From Phycisphaerales bacterium (GTDB taxonomy: Bacteria; Planctomycetota; Phycisphaerae; SM23-33), in assembly GCA_003171235.1 (NCBI GenBank), contig PMYM01000096.1, positions 1-22,617 of the forward strand: 22,617 nucleotides of DNA, written 5' to 3'. The notes under the pieces were generated by a model. That model ran no database searches, was not told the origin of the DNA, and saw only the letters and a list, made by a program, of their open reading frames with translations. Position numbers and translations under genes: made by a program. This document shows positions 14,999 through 22,617 of the stretch, piece by piece (positions within the stretch are counted from its first letter, which is position 1; every line of letters starts with the position of its first letter).

Positions 14999-17900
14999 AT
15001 GAAATACCATGCGCGAATACTCCTGGCGCTGTGTGTCTGGGCCCTGGCCGGCCCACTCCCGGCACAGGACACAACGCCCGCCCAGCCGACCAGCTACGTG
15101 CCCTACAAGGACCTTGCCGCCATTTTCTCGCCCGACCAGCAGTCTGTGCTGATGGAGCGAGGCGCCTTCGAAAAACTCCTGGACCAGGCCCAGGCCAACG
15201 CCCGCCAGGCGGGGTCCATTGAACTTGGCCAAATAACCGGGTGCGACTACCAGGCAGCCGTAGCCGGCAGCAAACTGACACTGGCCGGGCAGTTGAGCCT
15301 GGTTTCCATGAGCGACAAGCCCGTGTCCATCCCGCTGGGTTACGCCCAGATCGGCCTGACCCAGCTAACCCTGGACGACAAGCCCGCCCCGCTGGGTTAC
15401 GATGGGCAAGGGCGGCTGGTGCTGATTGTGGCTGGGCGCGGGACGCACCGGCTGGCCGTCGCCGGTTCGGGAGTCCTGAGCGAACTGCCCGGCGGCGGCA
15501 TGCAATTTGGCTTGACCATTCCGGCCGCGGTGGCCGGGTCTCTCAAGCTCGTCGTGCCCGGCGACATAGGCATCCACGCCACGGCGCCGGTTTCCTCCGT
15601 CAACTTCGACAAGGCCGCCGACCGGACGGAGGCTGTGCTGACCATCGGCGGGCAGGATCACCTGACCGTCGTGCTGATGGGCAACGGCCGGCGGGAGGAT
15701 GACAAGCCGCTGCTGCTGGGCGAGTCGTCCACCCTGTTCACCATTTCGCCGACCCAGCAAACGCTCAGCAGCCTGTACACGGTGCAGGTTCTGCGCCGGG
15801 GAGTTGGCGACCTGGAATTCGAGTTGGAGCCGGAATGGACGATAACCGACGTGGCCTGCCCCAACCTGGTCAAGTGGTCTATCCAGCCCGGCGGGCCAGG
15901 CGTTCCGCAGCGGCTGACGGTGCACTTGCGATCGGCCAGCCAGGGGCCCCAGGCGCTGACCATCCAGGCCATCGCCCCGCGCTCGGGGCAGACCACCTGG
16001 GCCAGCCCGCATCTGAAACTGGCGGGGGCGGCCTTCCAGCGCGGCTACATCATGATCGACACGGGCGAACAGCTGCGCGTGCGCGGCGAGAAAACACTCG
16101 ACGCCCGGCGCGAAGACGCCTCCGTCGCCGCCACGGTCGCCCGGCTGCTGGCCGGGCCCGGCAGGCTGATGTACTACCACTGGGGCGAGCAGTGGTCGGT
16201 GCAGCTTGACCTGGCCCCGCTGGAGCTGCGGATCGCCAGCGTCGAAAGGCAGCTTCTTGGGATTACACCCGAGCAACTCTCGCTGTCGGGGCAGTTCCAG
16301 ATCACGGCGGTCGGACGCGAGCTGTACGACCTGTCGTTTGAATTGCCGCCGGCCGGCGAGCTCTGGGATATCAGTTCGGTCCGCGCGCCGGGAAAGTTTG
16401 AGTATCGCGTGGTGGAGTCCAAGGGCAAGCGAACGCTTCAGATCGAACTGGCCAGCCCCATACTGGCGGAGGGCCTGGCCGACATCGCCATCGACCTGCA
16501 CCACGTTCCCGCCGAATGGAATTGGGCCGTCGCCTCGTCTCCCCGGCAGGTGCGTCTGCCCTTGATCAAGTCCTCCGCCCAGACTGTCTCGGGGCTGGTG
16601 GCGGTTTCTTCCTCGGGCGACCTGGAATCGGCCGCCGGCCAGACCCCAGCCGGCCTGAAGGCCGTCTCGGCGGGGCGAATGGCGGCACTGGGCTTTGGCC
16701 GAGAGTACCAGGCGGCGTGGAGCTATGAGAGCCCCGCGGAAGGCTGGCTGAGCTTCGGCGTTTCGCGCGCCCAGCCCCGGCTGTCCGCCCAGGCCGTCGG
16801 CCTGGTGAGCGTCCAGCCCAGCCAAATCCGCGGCGACTGGACCGTGACCTACGACATCACCCGCGCCTCCACGCGCACGCTCTACCTGCTGGCCGACAAG
16901 TCCATCGGCCAGGAGATCAAGATCGAACCGGTGGGCCGGCGGCTGGTGTCCCGCACCATCGTGTCGGGGCTACCTGAAGGTGTCGCGGGCATCCTGCCCG
17001 CGCCACTCGCGGGCGAGACGCCCGCGACACGCCCGCAAGCTGCGCCAATTCCTGCCGCTGAAGGCTACGACACCTGGATGCTGACGCTGGACGGCCAGGC
17101 CCAGGGCCAGGTGGTGCTGCAGGTGCATTACGACCGCCCGCTGCCCAAAGGCACGTTCGCCGTGCCGCTGGTCCGCCCCGCGGCCATCGCCCAGGGCAGC
17201 GAATTGCTGGCCATCCAGGCCAGCGAGGAACTGGCGCTGGAGATAAAGCCCTCGGGGACAAGCGACGTCGACGCCATCGACCTGCCGCCGCTGCCGGCGC
17301 CCAGCCGGCGCATCCTGGCAGCCTACCGGCTGGACAACATCGCCACCCCGTCGGGTTTGGGGGCGTCGGTGCAGGTGGCCACAACGATGCACGACAGTTA
17401 TGACATAGCCACGGCAATTGCGGTTTCAGCCAATCTGACCACCTTTTTGGGCCCCGGCGGCGTGCGCGACACCGAGGCCACCTTCAACGTAGTCAATGGC
17501 GGTCTGCAGTTTCTGAACATTCGCCTGCCGGCTGGAGCGCAGCTCTGGTCGGTCGCCGTGGACCAGCAGCAGGCAAAGCCCAAGCGCGGCTCGGCCGACG
17601 AGTACCTGGTTTCCCTGCCGCGATCCAGGACGCCACAAGCGGTGAAGGTCGTTTACCGCCACGTGCAGCCGGCGGCGGCCGACGGCCAGATCGTCCTGGC
17701 CGCGCCGACCTTGCCCGACGTGAAGGTGAATTCCGTGAGCTGGTCGGTCACGCCGCCGCCGGGCTATCGCATTTCCTCAGCCGACGGCAAGATGCAGATC
17801 ACCCATGCTCCCCTGCCCCGACCCATGTGGCGGCAAGTGCTCGACGCGGGGGTCGAAATCAGCCTGGGGCCGACGCTGGGCGGCAGGAGCTACGGGCCGA

Positions 17901-20900
17901 CGTTCGCCAAGTATCAGTATTCACCCCCTATGCCTGCTTCGGTTTCCGCCGACAAACTCTCGTCGGCAAAGTCTGGCGCGGCCGCCCAGGACGGATTCTC
18001 TCACGCCACCACCAGCCCTACCGGCGGAGCGACCCCAACAGAAGAACAGCGGCCGCAGGCGCCGCCTCCCGTTCAAGCCGCACAACCCTCCAACCAGGCC
18101 ATGGGACGCTACACGCTCCCCGTGTCGCTTGTCGGCAACGGTTCGGACGAGGCCCTCAGCTTCAGCAGCCTTGGCCTGCAATCGCCTCGAATCGCGCTGA
18201 CTCCGCAAAGCCGCGACAAGGCGTGGCGCAGCGTGAGTTTCCTGGCCGTCGCGCTGCTGGGGTTGCTGATGCTCGGGGCCACTGCACTTCGCAAGCTGGT
18301 CCTGATCGTCGGCGCCGTCGCCGTGTCCATGCTGCTGTCGACCTGGTGGCCGGCGACCACCGCATTGGCTGACGGCATTTTCCTGGCTGCGTTGCTGCTG
18401 GCTGGGTTCTACATCGCCGTTCGGATTATCCGGTGGATCGGGCGGAGAATTCGGCGTCTCCCCCTGACGCTCAAGACCACTGCGACAGTGGCGATTGCCG
18501 TGGCATGTGTCCTGGCGTCCGTCACGGGCAGCGGGGCCCAGTCTGTTTCCCCGCCAACGGCCCAGCTTCCCGCCGCGGCCCCGGCTTCGGTGATGCCGCC
18601 GCCCCTGCCCTCGCAGTCCATCGTCGTGCCGTACACCGGCGACCCGACCAAGGCTGACCAGGCCGGCCAGGTGCTGCTGCCCTACAGCCGGTTCGTTGAG
18701 TTATGGAATCTGGCCGATCCCACCAATCCGATGCAGCTCCCGCTGGCCATGGCCAGCGTCTCCCTGGCCGGAGTGACCTACGAGGCCACGCTGGCCGGCG
18801 AGCAGATGAAGATCACCCTGACCGCAGACCTCAAGACATACGGCAAGGGCTGGGTCATGCAGCCCATGCCGATGAGCGGCCTGGCGGTGGTCGAGGCCAG
18901 CATTAACGGCCAGCCCGCCCAGTTGCAGGTCGGGCCCAAGGGCATGGTGCTGGCGCTGCAGGCGCCGGTCGAAGGAAAACTGGTTGTCACGGCCGTGGCC
19001 ACGCCCAAGATACTGGGCCGCCGCGGCAGCCTGGACCTGTCGCTGCCGCCCCTGCCGGCGGCGGTCATGAAGGTCACCCTGCCCGAGGGCGACCTGGACC
19101 TGGACGTGCCGCAGATCGAGGGCACCATCGCCAGCCGCCAGGTCGGCAACGCCGTGGAGTTCACGGTGCCGTTGGGCACTCTCAGCCAGGTCTCGCTTCG
19201 CTGGTCGCCCAAGACCGGCGGCGCCGGCGACAAGACCCTCTCGGCCCAGGCCGTCCACGACGTGCATGTCTTCCACTGGGGGCTGGTGGGCAACAGCAAG
19301 ATATCCTTTGCCTTCTCGGCCGGGGAAAACGACCGGTTTCTCCTGGCCGTCCCCGCCGCACTCACGCTGACCGACATCACCGCCCCCAACCTGCGCGACT
19401 ACCGCGTGGTCGGCCAGCAGACCCTCGAGGGCGAGCAGGTCAACCTGGTGGAGGTGCGCCTGCACCGCGCCACCAGCAAGGCCTTCGACCTGTCGGCCAC
19501 GTGGATAGCCCCGCTGCCGGCGCTGGATAAACCCTTCAAGTTGCCCCTGCCCCAGGCCGGCCAGGTCGGGCGCGAAAGCGGCGCCGTTGCCATCAGCGTC
19601 GCCGGCGGCATGTCGGCCAAGGTTACGGAAGTGTCCGGCGGGCGGCGCGAGGCCCAGCCGCCCGCCGCCCCGCCCGAGGCCATCTGGGCCGACGCCACCA
19701 CGCCGGTGGCCCGCTACTACTGGCCATACAGGCCATTCTCGCTTTCACTGCAACTGGCCCGCCAGGCGGTTGGGCCCAAGGCCAGGCTCGATCAACTGGT
19801 CCGCATCAATGCCGATGACGTGCAGTTGCTGGTCCAGGCCGAACTGTCCAGCGACAACGGCCGGATATTCTCCGCCAGCTTCAGCCTGCCCGACGAGTAC
19901 GAGGTGCTGTCGGCCCTGGGCGGCGCGGTCAACGACTGGTACGTGCAGACGACCCCGCCAGGCCGGCGGCTGCACGTGAACTTCCGTTCCGGCCTGACGC
20001 GCACGAAGATCGCCCTGGTCATGGTCCGCAAGGACTCCAAGCTGGACAGCTTGGCCGTGCCCAGCGTGGGCGCCATCGACAGCGACGGCAAGCCGCTGTC
20101 CCAGCAGTCGGGCCGGCTGGCTGTGCAGGTGGCGGCGGCCCTGGCTGCCCAGACGGTTTCATCGGCCAACCTGACGGCCATTCGCCCGCAACAGACCGCC
20201 GACTGGCTGGACGCCCGGCAGGTACAGGCGGTGCAATTCGCCTATTCCTATGAGCGACCGGAGATCGGCCTGCAACTGGCCGTCGCCCGCAAGCCCACCC
20301 AGGTTCGCGCGGAGGTGTTCGCCGGCCTCACGGTCGAGCCGACCTCGGCCTGGTACACCTATCGCCTGCGCTACACCATCGACGGTTCGCCCATCGACCG
20401 CGTCAGCTTCACCCTGCCCCGGCAGTACGCCCCGCTGGTGGCGGTCAGTTCCGGGCAGTTGCGAAACGTCGCCGAGGCCGACGAAGCCGGGGATTTGAAG
20501 CGGTGGACGGTCGTGCTGGCCAATGAGCTGACCGGCGTGCTGGACGTGACGGTCAACCTGGCGCTGCCGATCGACGCCGCCACGACCCATCTGGCCGTGC
20601 CCCACATCGCCACGGATGCCCCGGCCGGATACCAGCTTGCCCTGGCCGTGCAGAACCTCTCACGCCACGAACTGGCCGTCGAGAAATCCAGCGGCCTGAC
20701 GGCCATGCCGCCCTCCGAACAGCAAAAGCTGCTGGAGGAGCCGGTCCGCAAGTCACTGCAGTACGTCTTTGCCTCCACCCAGCAGGACTGGTCCCTCGAC
20801 CTCAAGCTCACCCTCGCCAAGCAGGCCGCGCGCATTCAGGCGGTGGTGGACCTGATGACGATCGCCACCGTGGTGGACAAGGCCGGCCAGTGCCGCTACG

Positions 20901-22588
20901 AGGTGACGCTCTCACTGCAGAATCGCAGCGAGCAGTTCTTGAGGATCCAGTTGCCCAAACAGCTTAGTCTCTGGTCGGCCAGCGTGGCGGGCGAGCCGGT
21001 CAAGCCGGTTACGCGATCCTCCGCCGGCCAAGAGGTTCTCATACCGCTGGTGAAGACCTCCCCCGGCGGCCTGCCCTACGACGTCAGGCTTTACCTGGCC
21101 GGCAAACTGGACAACACGCCCGACGGCGTGACTCGCCTGCAGTTGCCGACGGTCAAGATCCTGGGCATCGACGTGGTGCGGACGGCCTGGTCGCTGCGCC
21201 TGCCCGAAGGCTACAGGTACATTCGCCCGGGCGGAAACATGTCCGAGGCCGGCCAGGCCAAGGCCGGCGCCGCCCAGCTCATGAGCCTGGAGATCGACGC
21301 CCGCCTGGACCAACTCAAGCGCCTGGCCTCGGTGACTGACCTTTCTTCCGTCAAAGGCCGCGCGTTAGCCGGAAAGAACTGGGACGAATACAACCGCAAG
21401 GTCGAGGGCGACATTGCCCAGGCCCAGCAGTACCTGGCCCGAAACAAGGACGACATTGATCAGACCCGCCTGGAAAGGTTAAACAGCAGGCTGAGCGGCC
21501 AGAGGGCCTCGCAGGAAGAACTGAAGGAGCAATACCGCCAGGGCCAGCAGGATGTTTCCGGCAACAACATCAACGACTTCCTCAACGGTTCCGCCCAGAA
21601 TACCGGCACCAGCTCGGCCGCCGGCGACCAGTCCCTTGCCACCCTGCCCGCCTTTGTGAAACAGGCCAGCCAGGACCAGCAGGAAAACCTGGCCAATGAG
21701 TTCAAGGCCAACCAGCAGGCCGAATCGCTTGACCAAGGCGCACGCAGGCTGAGCGAAGCGAAGGGCAAGCTCCAGGTCAACCAGCCCACGCGGGCCGACC
21801 AGTTGCTCAACAAGGACGACAGCGACAAGGAAGTAAGCGGCGTGCTGAAGAACCTGGAGGGGGAGAAATCCCGCCAGGTGGCCAAGCGGCAGGAGGAACT
21901 GTCCAAGCAACTCAAGGAGATTCAGGACAATCGCCTGGGGCGGTTCTACAGCGGCCAGGGCGCTGCACAGAGCGGACCGCCCGCAGCCCCTGCCGGCCCA
22001 GTCGTAAGCGGGAGCGGGACAGGCCCAATATCCGGAGCCTTCCTCACCCCCAACGCCGCACGCCCTGATTCCGGGGCAGTCCGAGGCTTTTATTCCCGAC
22101 TGCCCGGAGGAGCCCCCTCCACCCAGCCGGCGCAGGCGGAGGCAAACGGCGCATTTGAAGGTGGGTGGCGTGACGAAATGCCGGATCATGAACGAGCCGG
22201 ATTTGACACCGCCATGGCCTACGCGACCGGCCAGACGTATTCGCTGCCGGTGGAACTGCCGTCAGGGCAGGTCGAGTTGAGTTTCCAGCGGCCCGGCGGC
22301 GACGCCGAGTTGTCCGTCCTGGCCGTCAAGAGTTCCGTTTACCAGAGCGCCTACGGCACGCTCGACGTGCTCGTGGTGCTGGCCCTGACGCTGGTGGCTT
22401 GGCGCCTGGGGCCGCGGATCGGCCGTTTCGTCCGCCAGATGCGGCCATTGCGGATAGTGCTTTTCGCCGTTCTCCTGCTGATGCTGCTCTGGCTGGGCGG
22501 ACTCATAGGGCTGGCATTGTGGTTGGTGATCCTGGTCATCGTTGAAGCGATTATTCGTGCCTTTGGTTCAAGGCGGAGACTGGCGTAG
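14999..22588 (+). CDS. Giant two-module VPY-motif envelope protein (modules 2 and 3 fused)
   Basis: Predicted protein of 2529 aa. The ATG at 14999 uses AAGGAG, which overlaps the end of the upstream gene. Module 2 (residues 1 to about 1150) has a signal peptide ending LPA before Gln23, VPY at 34-36, a beta-rich ectodomain and transmembrane segments at about 1080-1097, 1101-1118 and 1125-1147, followed by basic RRIRRLP. A fourth segment, TATVAIAVACVLASVTGSGA (about 1161-1180), looks like an internal signal peptide and leads into module 3, which starts with a new VPY near 1210. Module 3 has its own beta-rich ectodomain, a Gln/Lys/Glu-rich helical region (about 2096-2312), a Gly/Pro linker and a final three-segment membrane cluster (about 2456-2517). 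Shared landmarks such as ITAPNLRDYRV / VACPNLVKWSI tie the modules together. Residues about 661-677 are encoded by a palindromic repeat. The function is unknown; no enzymatic motif was seen. Confidence 0.88.
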   Translation: MKYHARILLALCVWALAGPLPAQDTTPAQPTSYVPYKDLAAIFSPDQQSVLMERGAFEKLLDQAQANARQAGSIELGQITGCDYQAAVAGSKLTLAGQLSLVSMSDKPVSIPLGYAQIGLTQLTLDDKPAPLGYDGQGRLVLIVAGRGTHRLAVAGSGVLSELPGGGMQFGLTIPAAVAGSLKLVVPGDIGIHATAPVSSVNFDKAADRTEAVLTIGGQDHLTVVLMGNGRREDDKPLLLGESSTLFTISPTQQTLSSLYTVQVLRRGVGDLEFELEPEWTITDVACPNLVKWSIQPGGPGVPQRLTVHLRSASQGPQALTIQAIAPRSGQTTWASPHLKLAGAAFQRGYIMIDTGEQLRVRGEKTLDARREDASVAATVARLLAGPGRLMYYHWGEQWSVQLDLAPLELRIASVERQLLGITPEQLSLSGQFQITAVGRELYDLSFELPPAGELWDISSVRAPGKFEYRVVESKGKRTLQIELASPILAEGLADIAIDLHHVPAEWNWAVASSPRQVRLPLIKSSAQTVSGLVAVSSSGDLESAAGQTPAGLKAVSAGRMAALGFGREYQAAWSYESPAEGWLSFGVSRAQPRLSAQAVGLVSVQPSQIRGDWTVTYDITRASTRTLYLLADKSIGQEIKIEPVGRRLVSRTIVSGLPEGVAGILPAPLAGETPATRPQAAPIPAAEGYDTWMLTLDGQAQGQVVLQVHYDRPLPKGTFAVPLVRPAAIAQGSELLAIQASEELALEIKPSGTSDVDAIDLPPLPAPSRRILAAYRLDNIATPSGLGASVQVATTMHDSYDIATAIAVSANLTTFLGPGGVRDTEATFNVVNGGLQFLNIRLPAGAQLWSVAVDQQQAKPKRGSADEYLVSLPRSRTPQAVKVVYRHVQPAAADGQIVLAAPTLPDVKVNSVSWSVTPPPGYRISSADGKMQITHAPLPRPMWRQVLDAGVEISLGPTLGGRSYGPTFAKYQYSPPMPASVSADKLSSAKSGAAAQDGFSHATTSPTGGATPTEEQRPQAPPPVQAAQPSNQAMGRYTLPVSLVGNGSDEALSFSSLGLQSPRIALTPQSRDKAWRSVSFLAVALLGLLMLGATALRKLVLIVGAVAVSMLLSTWWPATTALADGIFLAALLLAGFYIAVRIIRWIGRRIRRLPLTLKTTATVAIAVACVLASVTGSGAQSVSPPTAQLPAAAPASVMPPPLPSQSIVVPYTGDPTKADQAGQVLLPYSRFVELWNLADPTNPMQLPLAMASVSLAGVTYEATLAGEQMKITLTADLKTYGKGWVMQPMPMSGLAVVEASINGQPAQLQVGPKGMVLALQAPVEGKLVVTAVATPKILGRRGSLDLSLPPLPAAVMKVTLPEGDLDLDVPQIEGTIASRQVGNAVEFTVPLGTLSQVSLRWSPKTGGAGDKTLSAQAVHDVHVFHWGLVGNSKISFAFSAGENDRFLLAVPAALTLTDITAPNLRDYRVVGQQTLEGEQVNLVEVRLHRATSKAFDLSATWIAPLPALDKPFKLPLPQAGQVGRESGAVAISVAGGMSAKVTEVSGGRREAQPPAAPPEAIWADATTPVARYYWPYRPFSLSLQLARQAVGPKARLDQLVRINADDVQLLVQAELSSDNGRIFSASFSLPDEYEVLSALGGAVNDWYVQTTPPGRRLHVNFRSGLTRTKIALVMVRKDSKLDSLAVPSVGAIDSDGKPLSQQSGRLAVQVAAALAAQTVSSANLTAIRPQQTADWLDARQVQAVQFAYSYERPEIGLQLAVARKPTQVRAEVFAGLTVEPTSAWYTYRLRYTIDGSPIDRVSFTLPRQYAPLVAVSSGQLRNVAEADEAGDLKRWTVVLANELTGVLDVTVNLALPIDAATTHLAVPHIATDAPAGYQLALAVQNLSRHELAVEKSSGLTAMPPSEQQKLLEEPVRKSLQYVFASTQQDWSLDLKLTLAKQAARIQAVVDLMTIATVVDKAGQCRYEVTLSLQNRSEQFLRIQLPKQLSLWSASVAGEPVKPVTRSSAGQEVLIPLVKTSPGGLPYDVRLYLAGKLDNTPDGVTRLQLPTVKILGIDVVRTAWSLRLPEGYRYIRPGGNMSEAGQAKAGAAQLMSLEIDARLDQLKRLASVTDLSSVKGRALAGKNWDEYNRKVEGDIAQAQQYLARNKDDIDQTRLERLNSRLSGQRASQEELKEQYRQGQQDVSGNNINDFLNGSAQNTGTSSAAGDQSLATLPAFVKQASQDQQENLANEFKANQQAESLDQGARRLSEAKGKLQVNQPTRADQLLNKDDSDKEVSGVLKNLEGEKSRQVAKRQEELSKQLKEIQDNRLGRFYSGQGAAQSGPPAAPAGPVVSGSGTGPISGAFLTPNAARPDSGAVRGFYSRLPGGAPSTQPAQAEANGAFEGGWRDEMPDHERAGFDTAMAYATGQTYSLPVELPSGQVELSFQRPGGDAELSVLAVKSSVYQSAYGTLDVLVVLALTLVAWRLGPRIGRFVRQMRPLRIVLFAVLLLMLLWLGGLIGLALWLVILVIVEAIIRAFGSRRRLA
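16981..17029. repeat. Compound palindrome inside the giant gene
   Basis: TGTCGCGGGC (16981-16990) pairs with GCCCGCGACA (17020-17029) over 10 bp. Between them two smaller hairpins each use CGCGGGC/GCCCGCG (16984-17002 and 17008-17026). In the reading frame it encodes VAGILPAPLAGETPATR. The translation and palindrome are typical, from memory, of a repeat found both inside and between genes in planctomycete genomes. The frame is not interrupted. Confidence 0.65.
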
Positions 22589-22617
22589 TGTCTCAGAGTC
22601 CCTAACAAAATGCCCCG

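Noticed and set aside
15365..16825. 486-codon minus-strand open frame opposite the giant gene
   Set aside because: Same reason: antisense shadow, repetitive composition, no family resemblance.
1..22617. CRISPR array, tRNA, rRNA, transposase or phage integrase
   Set aside because: No regularly spaced direct repeats, cloverleaf, rRNA-like stretch or recombinase motif was found on reading both strands.

Overview
The window is GC-rich, densely coding DNA that most resembles a member of the Planctomycetota, probably a Phycisphaerae-like lineage. The evidence is the combination of an ECF-type sigma factor of the planctomycete 'TRWSIVL' family, a Ser/Thr kinase with an N-terminal CPRC/CPAC zinc ribbon, very large secreted proteins with a VPY motif after the signal peptide, many short lipoproteins, and short palindromic repeats of a type common in planctomycete genomes. 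The assignment rests on recognised family features, not on a database search. No tRNA, rRNA, CRISPR array or transposase was seen.

Left part (about 1-4165, + strand): a run of small envelope genes. A truncated small-protein tail is followed by two tandem paralogous beta-rich lipoproteins, a 54-aa lipoprotein, a 50-aa lmo0937/DUF5670-type membrane peptide, a YXWGXW-repeat secreted protein with a long Pro/Lys-rich tail, and a lipoprotein alpha/beta hydrolase. A 17-bp inverted repeat with a nested hairpin lies before the hydrolase. A second, unrelated-looking lipoprotein alpha/beta hydrolase (4358-5728, - strand) converges on the first. Next come a 181-aa protein of unknown function with a HESVE motif (- strand) and about 0.7 kb without a convincing gene. 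That stretch holds a 162-bp imperfect inverted repeat and further hairpins.

Middle part (7161-11249, - strand): an ECF sigma factor, a Ser/Thr kinase and a polytopic membrane protein lie in one orientation. In related planctomycete kinases, as I recall them, the membrane region is the C-terminal part of the kinase chain. Here the kinase stops just after its first transmembrane segment, and the rest lies in another frame starting 8 nt later. The kinase activation loop carries an in-frame palindromic repeat. Upstream of the sigma factor is a short decayed fragment that looks like the C-terminus of a PQQ-like beta-propeller.

Right part (11668-22588, + strand): two genes separated by 4 nt and divergent from the sigma factor encode 1108 and 2529 aa. 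They contain three paralogous modules. Each has an export segment, a VPY motif, a long beta-rich extracytoplasmic region and a cluster of about three transmembrane segments. Modules 2 and 3 are joined in one reading frame, with a signal-peptide-like fourth transmembrane segment at the joint. This three-module array is the best candidate for an undescribed system: an envelope-spanning, possibly self-interacting surface or periplasmic assembly beside a sigma/kinase signalling cassette. The functional link is inferred from position only.
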